In this document: one piece after another, positions 1 through 11,472 of the stretch | How positions within the stretch are numbered: position 1 is the first letter of the stretch | How the letters are laid out: each line of letters begins with the position of its first letter | From: Saksenaea vasiformis B4078 | Lineage: Eukaryota > Mucoromycota > Mucoromycetes > Mucorales > Saksenaeaceae | Assembly: GCA_000697055.1 (NCBI GenBank) | Contig: JNDT01001387.1 | Coordinates: forward strand, 1-52,686 | Length of the DNA stretch: 52,686 bases | Direction: 5' to 3' | The notes under the pieces: model-generated | What the model was told of the DNA's origin: nothing | The model's database searches: none | The model's input: the letters and a program-made list of their open reading frames with translations, nothing else | Translations under genes and position numbers: made by a program

Positions 1-777
1 GTAAACGCTCCAAGACTTAATTTTCAAAATCCCGCTTCTAATTATCTATTCACCTTAATTGCGACTAACGCAATCCATCTTCCATACTGCCAATACTTCT
101 TTAAGATGCAAACGCAGTTCGATCATCAAATTGATCATTCATATCATCGTTTCACAGCTGCTTTAGGATCTTTTCCTTATATTTTTCCCACAGGGTTTTT
201 TGAAGGTTTTTATCGATCCTGACATTATTCAAACGGTTGCTTCAACCTGGTGGGGAGTAATGTCGTATTCTACATACAGAATGACTAAATCATATCACGA
301 CATCTACAGATAAACCTCACAGATGAGAAACCGGATAAATAATGATTAAGCTGAAGTACAAATCATATCAGGGTCCAATACCCGATTGTACCTGAAACCT
401 CTTTAACATCGATCATTGGTTTATCATTGTAAAATTTTTATTTCTCAAGAACACCGCCACTGCTATAAAAGCTCTCTGTAAAACAATAATAAACAATCAT
501 CTAAGAGTCTCAACGTATTCCCGTTGTTATCCATCTCTCAGTTAGCCAAATTTCACAGAGATATATAATTAAACTCATCATTGTCTGCATTTCTTTTAGT
601 TATAGAAGTAAATCTAATGGTAGATTTATATATACTAGATATAAAAATACTAGTTACTTGAGTAGTTATATTCATTTGAAATACTTCTTATTATTATTAT
701 TGTTATATATTATTTGACATAATAAAAATTTCTTGCGTAACGATATATAATAGAAAGAGCCGTCGTGTCAAATATGT
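1..777. other. AT-rich intergenic region
   Basis: No convincing reading frame. The stretch is very AT-rich, with runs of short ATT/TATA repeats around 680-750. The only structure noted is the LTR-like block at 462-545, which resembles copies further right. Confidence 0.6.
462..545 (+). repeat. LTR-like repeat copy (TATA plus AATAAA block)
   Basis: A TATAAAA box is followed about 30 nt later by an AATAAACAATCATC block and a pyrimidine-rich tail. The same order of blocks recurs near 1,450, 2,265, 2,590 and 2,890, and inverted near 1,000. Seen directly: the shared block order. Inferred: a diverged solo LTR or other promoter-bearing repeat. Confidence 0.35.
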
Positions 778-850
778 GGGGCTATGGCCAAATGGATAAG
801 GCGCCTGACTACGAATCAGGAGATTCCAGGTTCGACCCCTGGTAGCCTCG
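778..850 (+). tRNA. tRNA-Arg (anticodon ACG)
   Basis: A complete 73-nt cloverleaf can be folded by eye. The acceptor stem GGGGCTA pairs with TAGCCTC, followed by discriminator G. The anticodon stem CCTGA/TCAGG holds loop CTACGAA with anticodon ACG, giving arginine CGN decoding after A34-to-I editing. The T arm is CCAGG/CCTGG with loop TTCGACC. There is no intron, and CCA is not encoded, as usual for nuclear tRNAs. It sits at the edge of a repeat cluster, a common arrangement for retroelement insertions near Pol III genes. Confidence 0.96.
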
Positions 851-936
851 AATTTTTGTCACATTTTTCTTTGACGTGTCGCATCGTTGTGTCGTAACGG
901 TGGATATGTATTGATCTGAGTTGTCTTCCGGGAAAC

Positions 937-958
937 GGTCAAACCCACTGGGGATCAA
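937..958 (+). repeat. Left arm of 22-nt perfect inverted repeat
   Basis: This 22-mer (starts GGTCAAACCC, ends GGGGATCAA) is the exact reverse complement of 2966-2987. Similarity continues outside it for about 30 nt (CGGAAGACAACTCAGATCAA versus TGGAAGAAAACCCAGATCAA on the other arm). It is therefore two inverted copies of one repeat about 2 kb apart. Confidence 0.8.
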
Positions 959-2041
959 GGGGAACAATAAAGAATAAGAATGGGAGTAAAAAACGATGAT
1001 GCTTTATTGTCGCCATGAAAGTTGGTATTTATTTTTTTTCTCTAAACTATGTGTAATCTATAAAACGGTTGAAGATATAAAAATGGAATGGAAGTGAATA
1101 CATCACTTCGTCATTTGCTGAGCAGAGGTTCCTTGAAGACATGTTCTTTTTGGAGCAGAGGCCGAGAGGACAATGGCTTGCTGTTTTGGGATCCTTGCCC
1201 GATTACACAGAAGTTCTTGTGCGACTACAACTTGGCGCGCACGACAGTTGCACTCGATCTCCACTTTTGGTAGTCAGTAACACAACGGATCGAAGTCTCT
1301 ACAAGGCAACTTCCTTTTGTCTCTCGGCCGTCTTCCAAAAGCATAAACTTCCCCAAGGACATATCACGCATGAATCCGTTGAAGAACTATTCCTTTTGAG
1401 ATAGAACAACCGTAAACGATTACATAAGGATAGGCCTGATTAGAAAATATAAAAAGGGAACATCGTTGGATAATAAAGCATCATCATTCTTCTTCTGTTA
1501 TTCTATTGCTTCGTCTATCATCCTCTGGTGATCTTGTTCGGTTATTTCAGATCCGGGATCGATACGACAGACGTGTGTCGTGACCGTGGGACGGCCAGAA
1601 GGGTGTCGTTTTGTAGATTCGGAGTTGTCTTCCTATTCTCGATATGGTTCCAGAGACGATAGGTCAAACTTCATTAAGGATAAAACAATCGATAGCAAAG
1701 AAAATAGAAGGGAATCGATGCCTTTATTTTGCTCAAGAGTTTCCAGATATTTATACACGTAAAATCTATCTATCTATCTAAGTGGATTGACTCTATGAGC
1801 CTACGGCAGGTGATGATTTCTTGTCGCGGGGTCACGTCAATGACGATGCGCATTGATCCGAGTGTGGTGTGATGGTCGGAGCGCTTGTCGCAATCGGAGC
1901 GGTGTTTGAACCCGGTCGCACGAAATCAGGCGACGACAAGGCATCCGCGAAGCCGCCCTTCATCAGGTCTCACTCTTCACTACGATCAACGATACTTTTT
2001 AGACAGACGGGACTAATGATTCACCAAGTCAAAAGACAAAG

Positions 2042-2076
2042 CTTTATTCAAAGGCGCTCTGCGCCTTTGAATAAAG
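2042..2076. repeat. Perfect 16-bp hairpin, 3-nt loop
   Basis: CTTTATTCAAAGGCGC is followed by TCT and then its exact reverse complement. Both arms carry the AATAAAG block seen in the neighbouring repeats, so this may be the junction of two head-to-head repeat copies. RNA from it would fold into a stable stem-loop. Function unknown. Confidence 0.75.
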
Positions 2077-2965
2077 GTTAACAGAGGCCGACGTCACAAC
2101 GAACCAATCAGATACAAAACATAAAAACATGATACGACAAATCCCAACATAGCAATCTCTTGGTTCATCGGCCTTCATCCAAAACATACATCTCCAAGAA
2201 GGCACCAACACGATTCCTTTTGATATCAGAGGACCGAACCGATTACTAATATGAATAACAGAATAGAATATAAAAAGGGGCATCTGCACGGCAATAAAAT
2301 ATTATCTATCTTTTCTATCTTATTCCTATCCACGTCTATCATCCTCGAGTGATCTTGTGCAGTTATTTCAGATCCAGGATCGATACGACAGTCGTATCCA
2401 GAAAACATCGACCAATCACAGCGCAGCTCAACTCCTTACGATGATTCTTTTTGCACAACATAACTTGCCCGGTAACACGAATACTTTCAGAGTGAGTCAT
2501 GGATGATTGACGTTACGCAAGTGCACACGCGTGACTCACCACCGGTCAGCATTACAAAAAGAAACTATAGTACAAATATCATAGAAGAACAAAACAATAA
2601 ACATCATCTTATCCGCTTATATTATTCGCTGTTTACTTTTGTCTTCCGTGGCCTTTGATCTGATCAGCCAAAAAGAAGCACGATAGATGTGTCGTGCCTG
2701 TCGCATTCGCCACTGAGCGGAATTCATTGAAGACAGATGCAGACGCCGAACCAAAACACGACAGCACCGACAACACTCATGCCACATTATTTTTAGACAT
2801 TACATCATAGACAGTGGCGCAACAACGCATCGATCGTCTTGTAGTTATTTTTATTATCTTTTAGCAGTAGTTGATCCGATCCTCAACAGTATAAATATCC
2901 CTTCGACTTAGACAAAATAAAGCACAACTGATCCGTTCGTATTTTATACTTTTACCTGTTTACCT

Positions 2966-2987
2966 TTGATCCCCAGTGGGTTTGACC
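2966..2987 (-). repeat. Right arm of 22-nt perfect inverted repeat
   Basis: Exact reverse complement of 937-958. The enclosed 2 kb contains further inverted and direct copies and no intact transposase or polymerase frame, so this could be a decayed composite element or independent insertions. Confidence 0.8.
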
Positions 2988-3210
2988 AGAGTGCGTTACT
3001 GGAAGAAAACCCAGATCAAGGCCATTTACGAAAACGACATGCCTAATGTCGTTTTCGTGGGGTGTCCGTACACAACTACTGTTTTGGCTATAAGTCCAAT
3101 CAAGCTGGTAAGAGATCACCAAAGATAATCGTAAACAGAAGAAATAAAAATAAGATAAACTGATGATGATCTTTATCAAACTTCAATGCTGAATATTTAT
3201 ATGTAACGGA

Positions 3211-3242
3211 TATTCTATGTGATTCTATGTGATTCTATGTGA
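3211..3242 (+). repeat. 10-bp tandem repeat, about 3 copies
   Basis: The unit GATTCTATGT is repeated with only the first base of copy one differing (T). A simple minisatellite with no evident function. Confidence 0.85.
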
Positions 3243-3548
3243 TGGAACGTGCGCGAAGCGTCTATACACTTCTTAGAAACTAATCGTAAGTATTCGCACC
3301 TTCGAGAACTTCCTGGAATTATCGCGGTAGAATAATTTTGCGTTGACACGCCGAATCTGGGTCCGACACTAATCAGATCAATGGCCACCGAAGGTGGTGA
3401 ATAGCGTTCGTGAGTAATGGGATACGAAATATATAATCCTTTTTTCTCTTTTGCTTCTGACTACATTTGTATGTTTTTTACGTTCTATAATCATACATAG
3501 CCATCTGCAAAAGTATGAAAGGGATAAACGGCTGGATCTCCAAAGAAA

Positions 3549-3791
3549 ATGTACAATGGATCGAATTGGAACTTGAGAAACGCTCGATTTGTGATAGTAG
3601 GCGGAGTGCTGCCTCCTGGGGAGCTCATTCCAACTGCTCAAACTATTCTGAACATAATACTCGTGATGTCGTTTTTACTGGATTTCTACCACTTGACCAG
3701 ATCACTAGCAATACGAAGTCGATTGATAGACCTAAATGGCAAAGCCAAGTCAAAGCTGATCTCTGTAATTCTTTTTTTTTTTTTTGGATAA
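3549..3791 (+). other. Coding-like island, possible relic
   Basis: An 80-codon open stretch with a protein-like composition: a GG-PPG segment followed by a hydrophobic helix-like run and a basic tail. It ends in a poly-T tract and has no recognised homology or splice context. The opposite strand is also partly open. It could be a decayed fragment of a membrane protein or chance. Not counted as a gene. Confidence 0.15.
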
Positions 3792-3799
3792 ACCAAGTT

Positions 3800-5358
3800 T
3801 TGGATTGAAGCGATTCAGTAATGATTTGCTCACTATCCTATCGGTACGGTGTTACGCTGTATTTTTGACTTGTCGGTATAAATGGATATGTTTCCAGGTA
3901 GTGTCTAAGCGTAAACTTGATGACAGAAATAGCTAGCAAAATATAGAAAGGTGTAGCTTCGGTAGATAAAAAGAGTTCGGTTTGTGTGAGCACCAGGTGT
4001 GGATTTGAGTCAAACACCAAGACTTGGGTAAGCGGTAAAGCTTGAGGGAAAAAAAAAAGAAAAGATAAAGTAGAGTAACTGTTGTCTGGATCGACAATAT
4101 ATAAAGAGATCTGTTTGAAAAAGAGTATAATTGTCAGTAAAATCGTTGGTATGGTTACCTTTGTTCTCGTATTGAATCTATCAATTAGAGATGTATGGAG
4201 ATGAAATAGAGATATTTCTCAGGTGATTGGCGAGTTGGGATCGGAAGAAATATTGGATTTCGGTAAAGAGAAAAGAAAATGTAAAAGAAAACGTAAAAGA
4301 AAATAAAAGAGATAGCGGAATCAGCGTCGCTTGTAAATCAATCAGGTAGAATAAAAAAAAATAGAGAAAAAGAAAAAGAAAAGAATCGGCAGATTCTGGT
4401 TAACGGTGGTTTCTTGAGAATAACCAACAGAGGCAGAGCAATAAAAGGCGGCTTATAGATAACCTTTGGAAAAGACCTTTAGAGATGGCTAGAGTAGACC
4501 AAGAGAAAATTGTAGTTTGATAACCTGATATGTTATTCATTGAAATGAGGGGGTATTTATACAAAATAGATTGATACAAGAAAGGAAATAAAAGTTGGGG
4601 GAGATAGGAAAACTAAATCGCCGATGTTCAGTAAACCTGAGTTGCTTCGTTTTCGGTAAACCTGAGGTGCTTCGTCGTTTTCGATTTACCCGGGTTGCTA
4701 CGGAGGCTTTTCTTTCATGGTGGTTGAGAGCATGTGATCAGCGGTCTTTAATTTGTAGGAAGATACTCCATTGAAGCGAGAATGTCGAAACGGTGAAGTT
4801 CGTGAGACTCGGTGTACCGTTTTATTCTTGTGAAAAAGAACGAGGAAATATTTTACTAAAAATCCTCTAGATAACCGAATTCAGCGGAGTGATGTGTGGT
4901 AAACCTATTAGCAACTGTTGTGTAGCATTGAGTTGTTTGAACACAACAGAGAACATCGTTTTGCGTTAAGTAATAGCAAGAGCGATGCATTATTGTGCAA
5001 CTGTATTAGTTCATACATCCAAAATATGTTCCAGCTACGGGGATGAGAAATTACAGCATGTGGAAGGAACATATCGTGGACGTCTCTCTCCGCGCCGCTG
5101 CCAAACGCAACAAATATGAACAGTGTGCAACCGCAAAACCAAGCCGAGTTGTAATATTCGCTCAGTAGCGGCGCACACTGTTGCTAATAAATACCAACGA
5201 TCTGCGCCATTCTGGAGATCATTGCAGAAAGAGTGCTCCAGGATCAGACACACAAGCCATTTTTCTATGGAAAAGCTGATGATGGCTTGTTAAATATATG
5301 CTTAAATTACAATAATTACAGATGGAAGTATTAATGAACTAGAGTACAATCATAACTG
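3800..5358. other. Intergenic, repeat-bearing
   Basis: No supported gene. It contains A-rich stretches (4040-4390) and, at 4628-4703, three degenerate copies of a GGTAAACCTGAGTTGCTTCG unit. Confidence 0.6.
4628..4703 (+). repeat. Three degenerate 25-28 bp direct repeats
   Basis: GTAAACCTGA(G)TTGCTTCG occurs at 4631, again at 4656 (one change), and in a more diverged form at 4684 (ATTTACCCGGGTTGCTACG). It lies about 0.7 kb past the 3' end of the Sel1-repeat gene. Could be a protein-binding array or a minisatellite remnant. Confidence 0.6.
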
Positions 5359-8300
5359 TTAACAAGATGATAGGGATGAATTAGTCGAGATAATACTATA
5401 TTCTTTTGTTGCTTGGCTGTTCCCTAATAAAATAATGGAATAAGTCATTGACACATTTAACATTACAGTTGACTTACTAATGGCGTTTGCCTTCTCATAG
5501 TACTTTTTCGCCTTGTGCGTATCTACTGTTAAACCACCGAGTCCATGCTCGTGATAATATCCAACAGTGTCCAATACTTCAGCATCCTCATCTACTTGAG
5601 AAGCCAGCATCCAGTAAGTCAATGCGTCCTGGTAGTTTTGTTCGACACCAATTCCTTTCTCAAAGCATGATGCAATGGCTGTGTACGTTTCAATGTGACC
5701 CTCCTTAGCAATGGTTAGCAGCTGTTGGAAACCAAGGCTCTCATTCTTTGGCACACGACCCCACCCGTTCAGATGGTACAGTGCTACCATCATCTGAGCG
5801 TGCGTGTTGTGTGGTGCACTGGTGAACCATTGGTGAGCTTCTTCTCGTAAAATGTCCACTTGTTCTGGGTCTGAAATGTCTTCTGCCATGGCATGTTTAA
5901 TGTCGGCAATGGCAATTCTTGCAGAAGGTACGCCAGCTTGGTGCGCGCGTAAATACCATCTCAAAGCTTCCGAAGCATCCGCCTTGATATGCTTGCAAGC
6001 GCCTTCTGCGTAATAAGTACCCACGATAAAGTCTGCTGTACCATCATGTCCCGGAATTTCTGCAGCCTTCACAAAGTACGTGAATGCTTTCTGCTTGTCT
6101 TTAGGTATAGACATTGTCGAGTGTTCAAAACCGTCATGATACAGGTTGCCTAGCGCGAAAAGTGCCTCGGGAAGATCAAAGCTAGCTGCCTCTTGATAGC
6201 ATGCCAAGGCGCCACGATATTCTTCTAAATGCCACAGCACATTTCCAAGTTCAAATTTTGCTTTCACATGACCTTGATCCGCAGCCTTGATGAAGTACTT
6301 CTTGGCGGCAGCCGGGTTTTTATCCAGTCCTGCATGCGCGTACCAATGATACAGCCCTATATGGTACTGCGACTCGGCATGACAGTTCGTAGTAGCTGCA
6401 AGAGAATACCAGTGGAATGCGCCATCTTGGTCCCCTTGTTCCTCGCACATTGTGGCAAGTCGGAACATAGCTTCGGCATCTTTAAGTTCGGCAGCCCGCA
6501 AATAATGTTCTTTTGCAATCGTCTTGTCTTGCTTTATAGATTGACCCTCGTCGTAGCACCGGCCAATTAAGCAAAGAACAGAACTGAGGAGCTTTGTATC
6601 GCTTGAAGGTAGCTCGATATTTTCCAAGTCAATCAGCGCAGCCTTTCCGTCTTTAGGCATTCCACCACGACCATCGAGACGATAAGAGGCCAACATTACG
6701 CGTGCAGTTGGATCGTCGGGCGCCATTCTGAACCATTTGACAGCTTCCGAAAATTGTTCCATTAAATGATAGAGCTGACCACAATGCACGATAGCTACCG
6801 TATGTCCGCGAAGAGCCGCCTTCATGTAGTATTCCAGAGCTGTTTCCAAGTCATTTCCTGGTAACATCGTACCTAGCCCATACTGGTGTGCCTGGCCTAG
6901 GCGGAGGAGGGCTTCTGTGTCTCCCAGGTCTCTAGCATCCTCAAGCAACTCGTATGCATCTTCACCCGTCCAGTCATCGTCATCTCCTTTCTGACGTTTT
7001 AAAAGCAATGCCAGCTCCCGTATACAACCTGGGTGATTGGCCGACCGCCCTTTTTCAAACATTTGCCTAGCTGATTCATCGTCATCCCCTGCAGCAAGTA
7101 CACCGAGTTCGTAGGCCGCAGCTGCTTCTCCCTCGTCCGCCGCATGAACAAGGAATTGCCTTGCTTCGCGTATATCTCGGGGTATGCATTTCCCATGAAG
7201 AAGTAGATAACCTATATGTGTGCCATCATTAAAGGTGTGCCATGGAAATCGTTAATATACCTGTGTAGTAGCGTATATCCCGTGCCTGAATTCTGGTTTC
7301 CGGCGAATGGTGGTTCATCCTTTGAAGCAGGGGATGGAGATCTCTAAAGCACTCCAGTGCCTCAATGTGTCTATTCATTCCTAGATAGAGTTTTGCTAAC
7401 CGGAACTTAGCATTTTGTTGAGGCCAGTGGATAGATGTTGTCGGTCGCGAGATGGCGTTGCTGTACAGAGACACAGCTTTGTCAAGATCCCGAACTGTAT
7501 CAAGGGCCGTCTCATAACAAATGCCTAGGTAAGGTTAGAAAGAAGGAAACGAGATCACATAACATACCTAACATAGTTAAAGGCTCAATAGATGCTTCTT
7601 TGGTGTCTTGTTGTATCATCATTTGTAACCACTTGAACACCTGAGCCTGGTCACTAGCAGACCCTTTGCCATGATAGACTACCAATCGCGACTTCCCTAA
7701 GCGAGCAAGCCACCCAGCTTGAGACATCAACTCATGCTTAGCAATTATTGTATCATATTTAATCAAAGCCTCGTCCCATCTTGCTTGTCGTTCAAATAAC
7801 TCGGCAATGCCGGTACTGGCTCTAAGGGCTGTGTAAGAAATAAAACTTCCCCTATCTTCTTGTTACCTCGCGTAACCGAGTTTTTCACCTTCGGCGAGAC
7901 ACTTCATTGCCTGTTCAGTACTCGACGGAACTGACCATCCGTTCTCATGAAATCTTGCTAGAGCTACCCACGATTTAGCATCCCGCCGTTGTGCAGCGCT
8001 CGATAGGAGTTCAAATGCGACTGCACGCTTCTCTTTTCCTTGTTTTTCATAGACAGCAGCTAGCTCACGTAACCCTGCGACATCACCCAACTGCGCGGCT
8101 TTTGCAAGATATCCAACTGCCTCATCAGGTTTTTTCTCAAGCAACAATTGCGCGAGGCTAACCATGGCATCGGTCATTGTGGCAGCGATGGCTGTGTCTT
8201 TGTCATCGGTTGATGCGAGAGATGCTCTAAACCATCGTTCGGCCTCATCACGATTGATATCGACGGGGACAATGCCATTGGCATAATACAAGCCGAGGCT

Positions 8301-10354
8301 GTATTGAGCTTTGCGATGACCTTGATGGGCAGCCTTTTCATACCAAATAAATGCCCTGGCTGGATCTTTTATGCCTGTAGCTTGACCATTGGAAAGTAGT
8401 GTTGCGGCTTTGTACTGAGCGACCGAGATGCCTCCTTCAGCAGCCTTTTCAAGATAGTTAAGCGCTAGCGCCGGGTTGGGCATGAGCAGCGTTTTCCCGC
8501 CGACGGTAATTCCCTCGATGTATCCTGATCCAACCCAAAAACTGGTTTCTGCAGATCCCTCTTGAGAGAGCTTGATGAGATCCCGGAAAGCTTTCAGCGG
8601 CTCAGCTGGCAGGCCTCCACAACCACGGAAACGATAAAGAGCGATCATTAAGCGGGCTTTTTGATGGGATTGCATAAAGTCAAACTCGTGCGTCTCGATA
8701 TTGCTTTGCACGACGCGTTCAAACCACCACAATGCTTCGACCTGACTGCCCATGCGATCGAGTAACAACGCTTTAGATAGTGCTCCGACGACATCGCCGC
8801 GCAACGCAGCTTCTTCGTAGTATCTTAGAGCCTTCAGACGATCCACAGGACAACCGTAGCCATACTGATGTAATTCGCCTAGGAAACCGAAAGCGCGACA
8901 ATCATTTTGGGAAGCGGCTTGTTGAAACAACTGACGTGCATAAACCAGATCCTTTTGGACTCCTAGTCCTTTGTAATACATGCTTCCAAGTGTACGCTGA
9001 GCAGCAGCATGATTTTCGTTGGCCGCAATCGTTAGATGCTGAATAGCACGGACGAAATCCTGGGTCAGACCGTGATCGCCGTTGCGGAAAGCGATACCCG
9101 CAGTATAATGAACGATTGCAGGGCAATGATTGTTGGCATCCATTGGCAGCCATTCGTAATGTGCTTTGGCTTGTTCGTAGTCCTTGGCGACAAATTTACC
9201 TTCGCCATACAGCGCTGCTAGACGTAGATGTGCACTAGCATTTTTCTGAAATTTTCCTTAAATGTTAATATCCAGGACAAGTGATTTGTTATATTAGGTC
9301 CAGGTGTACTTGCCTGATCCGCTGCACGGTGAAGCCAAAGCAGAGCCTCACGAACCAGCTCTTCGGAACTTGAGTGATGTCGCAGCAACCAGTTGCCTAG
9401 GCTAGCCTGGGCAGGAGCGTAATTTTGTTGGGCAGCGTGACGATACCATTCACGCGCCACCGGGTCATTTTGTTGTTCAGCATGCCAGCCCATCACGTAT
9501 TGGGCAATGACATGACCTTTGTTGGCCGCCTTTTCAAACAGGCTAAGAGATCTGCTAAGTTCCCCTGGGACTTTCTTTCGAGCTATCAGAGATGCTGCCA
9601 GATATTGCGCGTTGGCCACCAGATCGGAAGGTTCATCGTGAAGAGAAACCTGCACAAACCATGCATAAGCAGTGTGAAAATCCACTTTACCAGAAGGTGT
9701 CTTTCCAGTATAATGAAAAAGACCAAGAAAGTATGCTATTTGGACGAATTCTGTTGCCGTCATCTGACCAGCCAGATGAGACATTTCGTCAAGATTTCCC
9801 GGTCCGCTAAGCCCTTGCATCTTAAAATTCGGCCGTGCCAATAGGTCATCTGTGGCGTCAGTGTCATCGACAAATATGGTTCTTTGCTTTTCCTCGTCAG
9901 ATGGTGACGGATATTCGTTGACGAGAATATTGTGTTTGGATTGAAATGATGCAGAGGATATTGAAGAGGCGGTAGTGGCAGAATCAATGGAAAATAAAGC
10001 AGACGTCAATGAAACGGCAGAGCAAGATGAGGTTGTTGCAGAAGAGACGCTGGTAGGGATTCGGGTAGAACCAAGTCTTGGCGGGAAATTACCGGGAGGT
10101 TCGCTGGGTAAAATGTCTGAAATGGTTTGTGCATAGCTGAAGAGGAGGTTGGCTGGTGTGTCTTTAGAATAATAGTCTAGAGATATATCATGCTGGCTAT
10201 TATCATCTTCAACTAACGATAAAGCTTTATGCGTAGACGTTTGTGTTTGCGAAGTTGTTGGTTGTGTTGTCCGAGTTGATGTTTGTTGTTGTGAAGATAA
10301 TCGGGGTGGCGATTTCCGATGTAGTCGTTTAGGTTTACTATGGTGGATACCCAT
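5359..10354 (-). CDS. Giant Sel1-repeat (HCP-like) protein, 5-6 exons
   Basis: Five separately open segments join into one frame: exons 10354-9314, 9245-7867, 7821-7568, 7524-7261 and 7211-5359. Introns are 9313-9246 (GC-AG), 7866-7822, 7567-7525 and 7260-7212. Exon lengths sum to 4,791 nt, giving 1,596 residues, or 1,578 if the in-frame GTAAGT...TTAG segment 5477-5424 is also spliced. Residues 1-190 are Ser/Thr/Gln-rich and disordered, beginning MGIHHS, a classic N-myristoylation context (Gly2, Ser6). The rest is tandem Sel1/TPR-type helices with the recurring pattern A..LG..Y..G.G...D...A..YY..AA. Known for the family: Sel1 arrays are scaffolds (for example HRD3 and chitin synthase activator Chs4/Skt5). 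Inferred: a membrane-tethered adaptor. The partner is unknown. No catalytic domain was seen. Confidence 0.88.
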
Positions 10355-11472
10355 AGTGATTATGAGGTAGCAAACAGAAAGGAAAAGAGAAAAAAGAAAA
10401 CAAAGAGATCTTCAATGTTTATATGCAAGTGTTTACTCTTTGTTTTATTTCTTTTCCTGCAAAACTTTGGTCTTTTCCTATTATGGATGAACTTTGTACT
10501 GTTTATGGTTTTGTCAAAGTAGAAGACATCATCATTTTCGACCAGCTCTTCTCATATATCTGTTTAGAAAACATGTCTCCTGGTTCATTAATATAGATTT
10601 TTTATTCTCATGTACGAATGAAGCTTATTTACATCAATGTAGAAGACCGTTTGTCTGGACTTTGGGTTTTGTTACACAGCTCGCACGGTTCCCTTCCAGA
10701 AAGATAACTGTGCTCAACGGCTTAACATTATTAAACATTAAAGCCATATCTTCTTTGGACAAGTCAATTGATTGTATATGAGAACAAGCTCAAGGAGAGT
10801 GGATTCTCTGTCTGAAACATATTGAAAAAAAAACAGGTAGTGGCGAATGATGGATCAGCTGTTCAGGAAATGAAGTTATTGGAATATCGTCTTATCATTG
10901 TCGTGTCACCCTGTTACGCCTTCACTATCTTTCCTTATGTAACTGATTCCTGCGGCAGCAGATCAACTATTGCTCACATTATCATGACAGAGTATATTCT
11001 ATCATAGCTATTTAGTGAGTGAGACGTACACATACCAATACAAAGATTAAAAACTCATTACGAGGTCAGTTGAGGCTTGCCTTTGTATTGCTGCGTACTG
11101 AGTTTAGGTCGCTGCCTTTGTTTGTGCTACGAACTTCCCCACATTTCTTCCATTTCAATCCGGTTTTCTCTCACACCCGGATATAGGATTCTGAGAAATG
11201 CGATTGGTTGCTAGAGAGTTTTTGTAAGGCCACTCGTTTTGGATAAAACTTCCTTTTCGTCGGTTTCCACTTAGCCCATCAAGCACAGACAGATAACCAT
11301 TTTTATTCATAATGTACGACTACCATACTTTCCAAGAAACAGTTGATTAATCCCACTTTGCTACAAAAAGACCAAAGATACTCTTTCCTAATTATTCTTA
11401 TTGAATGGTAATGTGATCCTTCGGACTACGCAGCAACATACTGAAAAGGCAATACGAACACAACGATAACAT
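10355..11472. other. Intergenic spacer
   Basis: Upstream region of the Sel1-repeat gene and 3' flank of the kinase gene. Short frames here lack composition or splice support. Nothing else recognised. Confidence 0.6.

Larger units (their letters stand above)
890..3030. repeat. Cluster of diverged LTR-like repeats in both orientations
   Basis: At least four related blocks are visible: inverted at about 895-1085, and forward at about 1440-1600, 2262-2400 and 2885-3030, with a weaker one near 2590-2720. Each has a TATAAA-like box, then AATAAA(GCA) about 30-40 nt on, a pyrimidine-rich stretch, and a GATC-containing tail (GATCCCCAGTGGG or CAGATCCNGGATCGATACGAC). Small frames inside look random. 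Most likely solo LTRs or nested insertions beside the tRNA gene. The family is not identified. Confidence 0.5.

Noticed and set aside
1088..2408. Several 60-87 codon frames in the left repeat nest
   Set aside because: They overlap repeat blocks, differ between copies and have no coherent composition.
9218..9312. C-terminal end of a separate 378-residue protein
   Set aside because: The extra 31 codons are intron sequence; the GC-AG join restores a Sel1 repeat in frame.
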